A stretch of 20,738 nucleotides of DNA from IMG/VR virus record IMGVR_UViG_3300048928_000135, positions 1-20,738 of that record; one strand, written 5' to 3'. Both the position numbers and the translations under genes were made by a program. This DNA is from a virus. Below are positions 13,353-20,738 of the stretch, piece by piece. How positions within the stretch are numbered: the stretch's first letter is position 1; each line of letters starts with the position of its first letter. The notes beneath the pieces were generated by a model. It did not search any database. It worked only from the letters and a program-made list of their open reading frames with translations, and was not told where the DNA came from.

Positions 13353-16300
13353 ATGGCTATAGCAACCGCTATTAAAGGCCGCAAGGGCGGCAGTTCAAGC
13401 TCAAGAACTCCTACAGAACAGCCAGACGATCTGCAGTCAGTAGCCAAGGCAAAAATCCTTCTCGCGCTGGGAGAGGGGGAGTTTGCTGGTGGCCTCACTG
13501 CGCGCGATATTTATCTCGATGGCACCGCACTTGAGAACTCAGATGGTTCACAGAACTTCAGCGGTGTGGCTTGGGAGTTTCGTTCTGGAACTCAGGCGCA
13601 AAAATACATTCAAGGGATCCCAGGTACTGAAAACGAAATCAATGTAGGTACCGAAGTTTCCAGCTCTACAGCGTGGACGCGCACGTTCACCAATACGCAG
13701 CTTTCAGCTGTTCGCCTGCGTCTAAAATGGCCTTCTCTCTTCAAACAGGAGGACGATGGCGATCTGGTTGGCTATTCGGTCAACTACGCAATTGACCTGC
13801 AGACAGATGGCGGCACCTGGCAGACGGTGCTAAATACCAGCGTGACCGGGAAAACCACCTCTGGTTATGAACGCAGCCACCGTATTGATTTACCTCAGGC
13901 GGGCAGCACCTGGACCATCAGGCTGCGAAAAATTACAGCCGATGCCAATAGCGCGAAGATTGGCGACACGATGACGCTGCAAAGCTTTACAGAAGTAATC
14001 GACGCCAAACTGCGATATCCGAACACTGCGCTATTGTACATTGAATTTGACTCGAGCCAGTTCAATGGCTCAATTCCGCAAATTGCCTGCGAGCCTCGCG
14101 GGCGTGTTATTCGTGTGCCCGATAACTATGACCCCGAAACAAGAATGTACAGCGGCACCTGGACGGGCGCATTTAAGTGGTCATGGACGGATAACCCTGC
14201 GTGGATATTTTACGATCTGGTGGTCACTGACCGCTTCGGTCTTGGTAATCGGCTAACAGCAGCCAATATCGATAAATGGACGCTTTATCAGGTCGCTCAG
14301 TATTGTGATCAACCGGTACCGGACGGTAAGGGTGGTAGCGGAACTGAACCGCGTTACACCTGCAACGTTTACATTCAGGATCGGAATGACGCTTACACTG
14401 TCCTGCGTGACTTTGCTGCCATTTTTCGAGGCATGACCTACTGGGGAGACGAGCAGATTGTTGCCCTTGCAGACATGCCCAGAGATGTCGATTTTACCTA
14501 CACTCATGCTAACGTAGTCGACGGCAAATTTGTGTATTCCAGCAGCACAACCAAAAGTCGCTACACGAACGCTCTTGTATCCTGGTCTGATCCGGCAAAT
14601 GGCTATGCTGATGCAATGGAGCCAGTCTTCGAACAGGAGCTGGTGGCGCGCTATGGTTTCAACCAGCTTGAGATCACCGCCATCGGTTGCACCCGGCAGT
14701 CTGAGGCTAACAGAAAAGGGCGCTGGGGGATCCTGACCAACAATAAAGATAGGATTGTAACGTTTGACGTTGGTCTGGACGGCAATATTCCTCAGCCGGG
14801 GTACATAATTGCTATTTCTGACCGAAATCTTTCAGGGAGAAATTTAGGCGGTCGATTATCCGCGGTTAATGGTCGCGTCCTCAAGCTTGACCGGGTGCCA
14901 AGTGCTAAGGCCGGTGACAGGATAATGGTAAACCTGCCGTCGGGTATTACCCAATCCCGGACGATTCAGTCCCTGTCCGGTGAAATGGTCACCGTAACAA
15001 CTTCCTTTAGTGAACTTCCGCAGGCTGAGGCTGTATGGGTAATTGAATCTGATGAACTTTATGCGCAGCAGTACAGGGTAATTAGTGTCACCGATAACAA
15101 TGACGGGACATATACCATCACGGGGGCAAATCACGATCCGGATAAATATGCCCGAATCGATACGGGTGCCATCATTGATCAGCGGCCGGTAAGTGTCATC
15201 CCTCCAGGTAATCAGTCGCCGCCAGCCAACATCGCGATCAGCTCGTTTTCGGTGGTTCAGCAGAATATCAGCGTCGAAACCATGCGAGTGAGCTGGGACC
15301 AGGCACAAAATGCCATCGCTTATGAGGCGCAGTGGCGCCGCAACGACGGGAACTGGGTTAACATGCCTCGTAGCTCCACCGCTTCCTTTGACGTTTCCGG
15401 CATCTACGCCGGACGGTACCTGGTGCGCGTGCGTGCTATCAATGCAGCGGAAATTTCATCCGGGTGGGGATATTCAGAAGAGAAGACGTTGACCGGCAAA
15501 GTGGGCAATCCGCCCAAGCCAGTGGGCTTTATGGCTACGGGCATTAACTGGGGTATTCGTCTGAACTGGGGGTTCCCGGGAAACACCGGCGATACCCTCA
15601 AAACAGAAATCCAGTACACGGCCAACAGCGACTTTTCCGATCCGTTGCTGCTATCGGACGTACCTTATCCATCTGCTGAATATACCCAGCTCGGGCTGAA
15701 AGCCGGGCAGGAATTCTGGTATCGCGCGCAACTGGTTGACAGAACGGGTAACGAGTCCGGTTACACCGACTGGATTAGGGGGATGTCTAACGATAATGCT
15801 GATGATTATCTGGGTGATATTGCAGACGATTTCCTTACCTCTACTGATGGGGAGCGCCTCACTGGTGACATCGATACCAACATTGAGGGAATTCTTCAGA
15901 ACGCCCTGGCGAACCACGGAACAGTCGAGCATCAGTGGGCACAATACGGGGAGGTGCGTGCCGATATCCTGGTTGTGAAAACGACTATTGCTGAGGTGGA
16001 TAGGGCAATGGCCGAAATGTCGACACAGGTGCAGGCGCAGATCGATAACGTCACCGCTTCACTGGAAGACAAGCTCACAGCCGTCGTCGATGCCTCCGGT
16101 GCTTCGGCAATCTACACCCTCAAAACAGGCGTGAGGATAAACGGGGTGATGTACAACGCCGGGATGTCGATTGCTGTGCTTGCTGAGGCCGGGAAACCGG
16201 TAGTAACCAGGGTTGGCTTTAACGCTAATCAGTTCGTGCTGATGAGTGGCAATGGTGATACCCAGTATTCACCGTTCGCAGTGGTTAATGGTCAGGTCTT

Positions 16301-16538
16301 TATCAGCTCAGCGTTTATTCAGGATGGCACGATCACCAATGCCAAAATCGGCAACTTCATCCAGTCCAATAATTACGTCCCTGGGCAGTCCGGGTGGAAA
16401 CTGGACAAAGGCGGTACCTGGGAAAACTACGGCAGCGATGGGGAGGGCGCAAGAAAGACCACGAACGTTACTGACAGCATCAGGGATGCGAACGGCGTCC
16501 TCCGCGTACAGATTGGTAAGCTTACAGGGGTATTTTAA
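13353..16538 (+). CDS. J: Host specificity protein J (central tail tip/receptor-binding protein)
   Basis: A 1061-residue protein of the lambda J family (lambda J is 1132). The N-terminus (KGRKGG-SSSSRTPTEQPDDL-QSVAKAKILLALGEGE) is the family signature. Residues to about 600 form the hub domains (F-S-G-V-A-W-E-F-R-S-G, P-R-G-R-V-I-R-V-P-D-N-Y, T-D-R-F-G-L-G). Two fibronectin type III-like domains follow (about 625-720 and 725-815). The DUF1983-like central straight fibre region (about 820-1010) contains a short helix with heptads (VDRAMAEMSTQVQAQIDNV). The C-terminus, which decides the receptor in lambda, ends DANGVLRVQIGKLTGVF. Only weak GGG (13344-13346) precedes the ATG. The stop overlaps the next start by one base. 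Confidence 0.95.
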   Translation: MAIATAIKGRKGGSSSSRTPTEQPDDLQSVAKAKILLALGEGEFAGGLTARDIYLDGTALENSDGSQNFSGVAWEFRSGTQAQKYIQGIPGTENEINVGTEVSSSTAWTRTFTNTQLSAVRLRLKWPSLFKQEDDGDLVGYSVNYAIDLQTDGGTWQTVLNTSVTGKTTSGYERSHRIDLPQAGSTWTIRLRKITADANSAKIGDTMTLQSFTEVIDAKLRYPNTALLYIEFDSSQFNGSIPQIACEPRGRVIRVPDNYDPETRMYSGTWTGAFKWSWTDNPAWIFYDLVVTDRFGLGNRLTAANIDKWTLYQVAQYCDQPVPDGKGGSGTEPRYTCNVYIQDRNDAYTVLRDFAAIFRGMTYWGDEQIVALADMPRDVDFTYTHANVVDGKFVYSSSTTKSRYTNALVSWSDPANGYADAMEPVFEQELVARYGFNQLEITAIGCTRQSEANRKGRWGILTNNKDRIVTFDVGLDGNIPQPGYIIAISDRNLSGRNLGGRLSAVNGRVLKLDRVPSAKAGDRIMVNLPSGITQSRTIQSLSGEMVTVTTSFSELPQAEAVWVIESDELYAQQYRVISVTDNNDGTYTITGANHDPDKYARIDTGAIIDQRPVSVIPPGNQSPPANIAISSFSVVQQNISVETMRVSWDQAQNAIAYEAQWRRNDGNWVNMPRSSTASFDVSGIYAGRYLVRVRAINAAEISSGWGYSEEKTLTGKVGNPPKPVGFMATGINWGIRLNWGFPGNTGDTLKTEIQYTANSDFSDPLLLSDVPYPSAEYTQLGLKAGQEFWYRAQLVDRTGNESGYTDWIRGMSNDNADDYLGDIADDFLTSTDGERLTGDIDTNIEGILQNALANHGTVEHQWAQYGEVRADILVVKTTIAEVDRAMAEMSTQVQAQIDNVTASLEDKLTAVVDASGASAIYTLKTGVRINGVMYNAGMSIAVLAEAGKPVVTRVGFNANQFVLMSGNGDTQYSPFAVVNGQVFISSAFIQDGTITNAKIGNFIQSNNYVPGQSGWKLDKGGTWENYGSDGEGARKTTNVTDSIRDANGVLRVQIGKLTGVF

Positions 16539-16840
16539 TGACGTGGGGCATTCAGACATGGGATGTCAATGGCAACCCGAACAATTATGGTATTAAGCCA
16601 GTTTCAGTGGTCGGACGTATTCAACTTTCTGAGGGGCAAAACTCTGGAAGCTGGTCGTTTACCATTCCGGCAGGAATGAAGGTCGGATTTGTCGTTTCTC
16701 TGGATAAGGGGGCGGTCTCGGTAGGGCGCAGTATCGTCGCCAGCGGAAATACGATAACTCTTGGAGCAGCAAACAGCGCAGGGATTGGAAACTATCCAGC
16801 CTCTGAATGTGAGCTCGTAGTTTTTGTGGAGAAAGCATAA
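16538..16840 (+). CDS. Small tail tip-associated protein (DUF6453-like)
   Basis: A 100-residue protein (MTWGIQTWDVNGNPNNYGI...) encoded with a 1-base overlap after J and a 1-base overlap before the next gene, so all three are translationally coupled. The beginning G-I-Q-x-W-D-x-N-G-N-P-N-N-Y-G-I is common in short proteins downstream of J in enterobacterial siphophages (labelled DUF6453). The rest is beta-strand-like with no cysteine pair, signal or helix bundle. A role as a tip or fibre accessory is inferred from position; no function is established that I know. Confidence 0.65.
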   Translation: MTWGIQTWDVNGNPNNYGIKPVSVVGRIQLSEGQNSGSWSFTIPAGMKVGFVVSLDKGAVSVGRSIVASGNTITLGAANSAGIGNYPASECELVVFVEKA

Positions 16841-17517
16841 TGGCAGATTATGGCGCACTGATAGCTCTGGATAATGGAAATCCCTTTATTACGCCTCAGT
16901 CCACGCCATTTTGTCTCTACAGGAGGGTAGTGGTTGACTCAGTAGCAAGCGGGGCATATCACGGTGCATCTGCAACAATAGCTCTGGACGTTTCATATCC
17001 GGCGATGGTTTTTTGCAAAACGAGTGATACTGCTCAGCCCACGGTAGTTACTGCCGCAAGATCAGGGGGAAATATTCTTGTTGGGTCAAGCAATGCTTAT
17101 GGACAGGCACATACCTTAACGGCTTACATATTTGCCATTTTCCCACAGACATTGCCAAAATGGGGATTTGCTATCTGGGATGCTTCCGGAAAGCTGGTCC
17201 TGACAAACGAGAGTCGGATATTGAGTGATCTCGTAACTGTTGGGACACCAGGAGCTGCAACAGGTGGAATTAATATTGACGTCACTTTGCCAGGGAGTTA
17301 TGCGGTGGCTCCCGCTATTCTTGGTTCCCAGAACATTCAGAACAATAACACTAAACCACCCACTATTGTGAATATCACAGCCTACTCAGGATGTCGGTTT
17401 AATGGTTCATCAAGCAGGATTAATGCCGCGCCTTCGACAACGGCTACCGGTTCTGCTGCGGGAGGGACTACGACTGGAATAGCTTTGACGGCTATCAACA
17501 CCGCCGCCTATGATTGA
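16840..17517 (+). CDS. Second tail tip-associated protein, probably related to the preceding one
   Basis: A 225-residue protein (MADYGALIALDNGNPFITPQ...). Like its upstream neighbour it begins with a short Y/W-G-x-x-x-x-D-N-G-N-P motif and continues with alternating strands; a second similar module (KWGFAIWDASGKLVLTNESR) starts near residue 107. This suggests two domains of the same beta type. The C-terminus is Thr/Gly/Ala-rich (TATGSAAGGTTTGIALT). It is coupled to the upstream gene by a 1-base overlap and is last in the J cluster. The function is unknown; a fibre base or adhesin accessory is possible. Confidence 0.65.
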   Translation: MADYGALIALDNGNPFITPQSTPFCLYRRVVVDSVASGAYHGASATIALDVSYPAMVFCKTSDTAQPTVVTAARSGGNILVGSSNAYGQAHTLTAYIFAIFPQTLPKWGFAIWDASGKLVLTNESRILSDLVTVGTPGAATGGINIDVTLPGSYAVAPAILGSQNIQNNNTKPPTIVNITAYSGCRFNGSSSRINAAPSTTATGSAAGGTTTGIALTAINTAAYD

Positions 17518-17534
17518 TCGTTTTAAGCGATCAA
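17514..17534 (+). repeat. Inverted repeat over the stop of the J cluster
   Basis: TTGATCG (17514-17520) and CGATCAA (17528-17534) form a perfect 7-bp stem with a 7-nt loop that contains no T run after it. The TGA stop (17515-17517) lies in the left arm. It may stabilise the 3' end of the tail message. Confidence 0.4.
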
Positions 17535-17585
17535 ATTCACTTAATTGATCTGTCATATCTATTTTATATTTCAATACTGCTGCGT

Positions 17586-17608
17586 TAGTTTTTACTTAAT
17601 AAAAACTA
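17586..17608 (+). repeat. Perfect 9-bp inverted repeat just upstream of cor
   Basis: TAGTTTTTA (17586-17594) and TAAAAACTA (17600-17608) flank CTTAA. The repeat ends 14 bases before the cor ATG, in an AT-rich 104-base gap. The AT-rich arms would make a weak RNA hairpin, so a dyad operator for a DNA-binding protein is at least as likely. The gap also holds promoter-like hexamers (for example TTAATT 17541-17546 with TATATT 17565-17570), none of them convincing. Confidence 0.4.
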
Positions 17609-17621
17609 GCCAAGGTGTGAA

Positions 17622-17861
17622 ATGACGAAAATAATGTTCGCGATGGCATTTTGCCTGTTTCTTTCTGCTTGCTCTGGTTCCGTTCTGCAAAAGCAGGAAC
17701 CATTATGCGAGGCAGAAGCGCTTATTGGTGGTCAGGTTCTGTCGATACAGATTTACGATGTGCGCAAAGTAGCCAATCAGACAGAATATAGAGCAGGCTA
17801 CCCCTTCAATTGGCGATGGGTGAGCAAAAATAACTTCACCAGGTCGACCTGTTCAAAATGA
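17622..17861 (+). CDS. cor: Cor-type phage exclusion lipoprotein
   Basis: A 79-residue protein with a lipoprotein signal: basic start MTKIM, hydrophobic core, then L-F-L-S-A-C with Cys17 as the lipidated residue and Ser at +2, which favours the outer membrane. The remaining part carries A-L-I-G-G-Q, I-Q-I-Y-D-V-R and Y-P-F-N-W-R-W-V-S, with Cys29 and Cys77 able to form one disulfide. This matches the Cor proteins of phi80/N15/mEp167-type phages, which inactivate the FhuA receptor so that other FhuA-dependent phages cannot infect lysogens. AAGGTG (17612-17617) precedes the start. Position after the J cluster with its own terminator is the usual location of cor. Confidence 0.8.
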   Translation: MTKIMFAMAFCLFLSACSGSVLQKQEPLCEAEALIGGQVLSIQIYDVRKVANQTEYRAGYPFNWRWVSKNNFTRSTCSK

Positions 17862-17871
17862 ACAAAACAAG

Positions 17872-17893
17872 AACCCGCTTCGGCGGGTTTTTT
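17872..17893 (+). terminator. Strong intrinsic terminator after cor
   Basis: AACCCGC (17872-17878) and GCGGGTT (17883-17889) form a perfect 7-bp stem with a TTCG tetraloop, and the T run extends to 17893. It separates cor from the fibre gene. Confidence 0.88.
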
Positions 17894-17917
17894 ATTATCT
17901 GAACTCAGGAGTTTTTT

Positions 17918-19159
17918 ATGTCGGCAGGTACACTCACCCTGACAAATGGATCCGCTATTGTTGGCGGTTCCGGAACTGCATTCGCAACCGAACTCTCTGC
18001 AGGTGACTTCATTGTCTCTACTGTGGGCGGCGTTCCGTACACGTTACCAGTAAAAACGGTAGATAGTGATACCCAGCTGACGCTTGTAAGCAACTTTACC
18101 GGACCTACTCAATCCAGCGCGGCCTGGTCAGCGGTTCCGCGCGTGGCGCTGAACATGGTCACTGCTGCGCTGGTGGCGCAAAGTGCTGAAGCGCTGCGTG
18201 GACTGAATTACGACAAACAGAACTGGCAGCAGGTTTACAGTGCCGCTGGAAACATCACAGTGAAGCTGCCAGACGGCACTACCTTCACCGGCCCGTCATG
18301 GAAATACCTGTCTGACAATATGGCGACTAAGAGCGGCGGGGCAGTGCCTGTTAACCAAGGCGGTACCGGATCGACAACCGCATCAGGCGCTCGCACAAAC
18401 CTCGGTTTAGGAGACAGCGCCACCAAGAACGTCGGCGCAGCGGCGGGAACGATCGCCGCCGGCGATGATTCGCGCTTAAATACTGTCGATCAGAAAGCGG
18501 GTGGGAAAATTACGAGCCCAATTACAGTCCAGCCAGGGATTAACGGTAACCCCGGATTTGCCATCAATTCTGGGGATAATGGTGGCGGTGGATTGATGAA
18601 TAATGGCATCAGCCTGGTCGTGGCAAGTGGCTATAACCCAAATACAGGTAATTACGTCAACCTCATCAAAGGCACTTGGTATACAGGAGAATGGTCTTTC
18701 GGGGGAGCCCGTGGTGGCGGGGCTAATTTTGATAATGTCACACTAAATCTGAAAGGGTCGAATCAGGAAGGGATGGTCACTTGGGTTTTCCATTCCAATG
18801 GCGCTGCCACAGGCAATTGGGTAACGGCATCTGATGAGCGTATCAAAGAAAATGTATCGGTAATCGCTGATCCACTTATGAAAATGCAGCAGCTTCGCGG
18901 CGTTGAATGGGACCGCCTCGACACTCCTGCGCATGGGTATGGCTTCATAGCTCAGGAAGTCGAGAAGGTTTTTCCTGAAGCAGTTAAATCATATGGAAAA
19001 ACAACGTTACGAGATGGCTCAGAAATAGAGGATGTAAAATCAGTCGATACCTTCGGTGTGGCCGCCGCCCTTCACCATGAAGCCATCCTTGCTCTAATGG
19101 ATGAAGTTAGTTGCATCAAAAGGCTAATCAAAGAACTGGATGTAGGGGCTTTGGATTAA
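17918..19159 (+). CDS. Tail (side) fibre with C-terminal S74 self-cleaving chaperone
   Basis: A 413-residue fibre. The N-terminus (MSAGTLTLTNGSAIVGGSGT) is a beta domain that probably attaches to the tail. Residues about 143-165 hold the V-N-Q-G-G-T-G-S-T-T-A-S-G-A-R-T-N-L-G-L-G motif typical of phage tail fibres, and a Gly-rich shaft follows (about 196-300). The last 110 residues are an intramolecular chaperone of the peptidase S74 family: T-A-S305-D-E-R-I-K310 supplies the Ser-Lys dyad, followed by the usual G-Y-G-F-I-A-Q-E-V-E-K-V-F-P. The domain helps trimer folding and then cuts itself off just before Ser305. The tip domain in between decides the receptor and is the most variable part. 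CAGGAG (17906-17911) lies before the ATG. Confidence 0.9.
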   Translation: MSAGTLTLTNGSAIVGGSGTAFATELSAGDFIVSTVGGVPYTLPVKTVDSDTQLTLVSNFTGPTQSSAAWSAVPRVALNMVTAALVAQSAEALRGLNYDKQNWQQVYSAAGNITVKLPDGTTFTGPSWKYLSDNMATKSGGAVPVNQGGTGSTTASGARTNLGLGDSATKNVGAAAGTIAAGDDSRLNTVDQKAGGKITSPITVQPGINGNPGFAINSGDNGGGGLMNNGISLVVASGYNPNTGNYVNLIKGTWYTGEWSFGGARGGGANFDNVTLNLKGSNQEGMVTWVFHSNGAATGNWVTASDERIKENVSVIADPLMKMQQLRGVEWDRLDTPAHGYGFIAQEVEKVFPEAVKSYGKTTLRDGSEIEDVKSVDTFGVAAALHHEAILALMDEVSCIKRLIKELDVGALD

Positions 19160-19273
19160 AACTACTCAATTGGAGTTTGAAGCGAATAATTTACAAAAGT
19201 CATAATTTGAAACGAGAGAGAAACTTAGAAACGAAACGGCGAAGCTTTAAGCAGTGACGGTAGGGCCTGTATC

Positions 19274-19316
19274 TTGCGGACACTTACAAATAAAACTACT
19301 GTATATAAAAACAGTG
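19274..19316 (+). promoter_or_regulatory. LexA-controlled promoter of umuDC
   Basis: A LexA (SOS) box, TACTGTATATAAAAACAGTG, lies at 19297-19316 with the CTGT-N8-ACAG core at 19299-19314; as I recall the E. coli umuDC operator core is the same. A -35-like TTGCGG (19274-19279) stands 17 bases from TACTGT (19297-19302), so LexA would cover the -10. The rest of the 172-base gap from 19160 shows no gene and no clear terminator. Confidence 0.88.
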
Positions 19317-19331
19317 TTGCAGGTGTGCATA

Positions 19332-19751
19332 ATGGAATTCATCAGGCCAACAGAACTGCGAGAAATCATCGCTCTTCCGCTTTTCAGTGACTTAGTCCAA
19401 TGCGGATTCCCCAGCCCTGCCGCTGATTACGTTGAACAGCGTATCGATCTCAATGAGTTACTGGTTACTCACCCGAGCTCAACATATTTCGTTAAGGCCG
19501 CTGGTGACTCAATGATCGAGGCGGGTATCAGCGACGGTGATCTGCTGGTGGTTGATAGTTCGCGAACTGCTGAGCATGGTGATATTGTCATTGCCGCGGT
19601 AGAAGGGGAATTCACTGTTAAGCGCCTGCAGCTGCGCCCGACCGTGCAGCTCAATCCTATGAACAGCGCCTACAGCCCGATTGTTGTTGGCAGCGAAGAT
19701 ACGCTGGACGTTTTCGGCGTTGTTACTTTCATCGTTAAATCTGCGAGCTAA
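19332..19751 (+). CDS. umuD: UmuD, SOS mutagenesis protein (self-cleaving DNA polymerase V subunit)
   Basis: From ATG 19332 the protein is 139 residues, exactly the E. coli UmuD length. It has the cleavage site Cys24-Gly25 (V-Q-C-G-F-P-S-P), the catalytic Ser60 in A-G-D-S-M-I and Lys97 in F-T-V-K-R-L, all at the E. coli positions. RecA filament-stimulated cleavage makes UmuD', which with UmuC forms the error-prone DNA polymerase V. AGGTG (19321-19325) lies 6 bases before the ATG; a longer open frame upstream to 19254 crosses the LexA box and is not used. umuC follows after 2 bases. Confidence 0.95.
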   Translation: MEFIRPTELREIIALPLFSDLVQCGFPSPAADYVEQRIDLNELLVTHPSSTYFVKAAGDSMIEAGISDGDLLVVDSSRTAEHGDIVIAAVEGEFTVKRLQLRPTVQLNPMNSAYSPIVVGSEDTLDVFGVVTFIVKSAS

Positions 19752-19753
19752 GT

Positions 19754-20738
19754 ATGTTTGCGCTCTGTGATGTGAATTCATTCTACGCATCATGCGAGAC
19801 GGTGTTTCGGCCCGATTTGAAAGGGCGGCCAGTGGTTGTTCTCTCGAACAATGACGGCTGTGTAATCGCGCGCAGCGCCGAGGCCAAAGCCGCTGGAATT
19901 ACTATGGGAGAGCCGTTCTTCAAGCAAAAGGAGCTTTTCCGGCGCGCTGGCGTTGTCTGCTTCAGCAGCAACTATGAGCTGTATGCTGATATGTCGAATC
20001 GGGTAATGACGACGCTTGAGGAAATGAGCCCCCGCGTCGAAATTTACAGTATCGATGAAGCTTTTTGTGACCTGACGGGCGTTAGGAACTGCCGGGACCT
20101 GACTGAATTCGGCAAAGAGATCCGCGCGACAGTTCTGAAGCGTACGCATCTGACTGTCGGGGTTGGCATTGCGCAGACAAAAACACTCGCTAAGTTGGCA
20201 AACCATGCCGCCAAAAAATGGCAGCGCCAGACTGGCGGGGTGGTCGATTTGTCCAATATCGATCGCCAGCGTCGGTTATTGGCAATTGTGCCTGTGGAGG
20301 ATGTCTGGGGCGTCGGCAGGCGCATCAGTAAGAAGTTGAACGCCATGGGCATCAAAACGGCTCTGGACCTCTCAGAACACAGCACATGGATTATCCGTAA
20401 ACACTTTAACGTAGTGCTCGAGCGAACTGTCCGGGAGCTGCGCGGCGAACCATGTCTGGAGCTGGAGGAGTTTGCACCAGCAAAGCAGGAAATTGTCTGC
20501 AGCAGGTCTTTCGGCGAACGGGTCACCGTGTACGAACAAATGCGCCAGGCTATCTGCAGTTATGCTGCCCGTGGTGCGGAAAAACTACGTGGTGAGCACC
20601 AGTATTGCCGTTTTATCTCGGCGTTCGTGAAGACATCACCCTTTGCCCTAAATGAGCCATATTATGGCAACAGTGCATCAATGAAGCTTCTCACCCCCAC
20701 TCAGGATTCACGTGACATTATCAACGCTGCAGTAAAGT
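19754..20738 (+). CDS. umuC: UmuC, Y-family translesion DNA polymerase V catalytic subunit (3' end cut by window)
   Basis: The first 328 codons of an expected 422 or so; the frame is open at the right edge. It starts [15 protein letters not shown], with the metal ligand Asp6, the steric-gate Tyr11, and Y-S-I-D101-E102-A-F supplying the other acidic active-site residues. The thumb and helix-hairpin-helix region ([20 protein letters not shown]) and the beginning of the little finger ([14 protein letters not shown]) follow in the usual order. No stop, frameshift or lost active-site residue is seen. It is co-transcribed with umuD under LexA control. Prophages and plasmids often carry such pairs; it may also be the host's own umuC next to the prophage. 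Confidence 0.95.
   Translation, partial: MFALCDVNSFYASCETVFRPDLKGRPVVVLSNNDGCVIARSAEAKAAGITMGEPFFKQKELFRRAGVVCFSSNYELYADMSNRVMTTLEEMSPRVEIYSIDEAFCDLTGVRNCRDLTEFGKEIRATVLKRTHLTVGVGIAQTKTLAKLANHAAKKWQRQTGGVVDLSNIDRQRRLLAIVPVEDVWGVGRRISKKLNAMGIKTALDLSEHSTWIIRKHFNVVLERTVRELRGEPCLELEEFAPAKQEIVCSRSFGERVTVYEQMRQAICSYAARGAEKLRGEHQYCRFISAFVKTSPFALNEPYYGNSASMKLLTPTQDSRDIINAAVK

Noticed and set aside
17541-17573. Sigma-70 promoter for cor
   Set aside because: Several AT-rich hexamer pairs are possible (TTGATC, TTAATT, TATATT) but none has both good matches and 16-18-base spacing, so I did not list a definite promoter.
19160-19296. Possible prophage attachment site or fibre-gene terminator
   Set aside because: No tRNA end, direct repeat partner within the window or hairpin with T run could be seen here.
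19254-19331. Extended N-terminus for UmuD from 19254
   Set aside because: It would run through the promoter and LexA box, and the product from 19332 has exactly the UmuD length with S60, K97 and C24-G25 in place.
1-20738. tRNA genes, rRNA, CRISPR arrays, insertion sequences
   Set aside because: None seen: no tRNA-like cloverleaf, regular spaced repeats, transposase or terminal inverted repeats were noticed by reading; a covariance-model scan would be needed to exclude small RNAs.

Overview
The window is a continuous block of late (virion structural) genes from a lambda-like siphophage, almost certainly an integrated or plasmid prophage of an enterobacterium (Klebsiella, Enterobacter, Citrobacter, Salmonella or Escherichia). 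Three things point to the host: a UmuD/UmuC pair with an E. coli-type LexA box, a Cor-type lipoprotein, and a relative of the enterobacterial protein YnfC. All supported genes are on the + strand, and the order is the classical head-to-tail order. The species cannot be decided from the sequence alone.

Layout. Positions 3-536 hold the end of a Mu F/SPP1 gp7-like minor head protein. A scaffold-like protein (617-1387), the major capsid protein (1399-2352), three neck/connector proteins (2670-4088), a tail terminator (4085-4495) and the major tail tube protein (4562-5233) follow. Next come the tail assembly chaperone pair G and G-T, joined by a -1 frameshift at A AAA AAC (5601-5607), and the tape measure (5918-8830). 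The lambda M, L, K, I and J homologues build the tail tip (9370-16538). Two small tip-associated proteins, the Cor lipoprotein and an S74-type self-cleaving side fibre follow. The window closes with umuD and the first 328 codons of umuC behind a LexA-controlled promoter.

Two layers are superimposed on this standard plan. First, there are two apparent -1 frameshifts: the expected one in the tail chaperone, and a less ordinary one at the end of the capsid gene. The latter would add a bacterial Ig-like domain (about 95 residues) to a minority of capsid subunits. The capsid stop sits between a GGGGG run and an 11-bp perfect stem, and the Ig frame has no usual start codon. Second, four accessory genes (morons) interrupt the tail operon: between H and M (8949), between K and I (11221), between I and J (12583), and after the J cluster (17622, cor). 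They differ from the neighbours in base composition and mostly carry their own terminators. Three of the four encode proteins that look exported or membrane-bound, which suggests a set that alters the host envelope or excludes other phages.

Several intrinsic-terminator hairpins (556, 4518, 5259, 9330, 13317, 17872) lie inside what should be one late transcript. Full expression of J and the fibre would therefore need Q-type antitermination, or else these hairpins tune gene dosage. No tRNA, IS element, CRISPR array, integrase or attachment site was recognised. Whether umuDC belongs to the prophage or is the flanking chromosome is left open.
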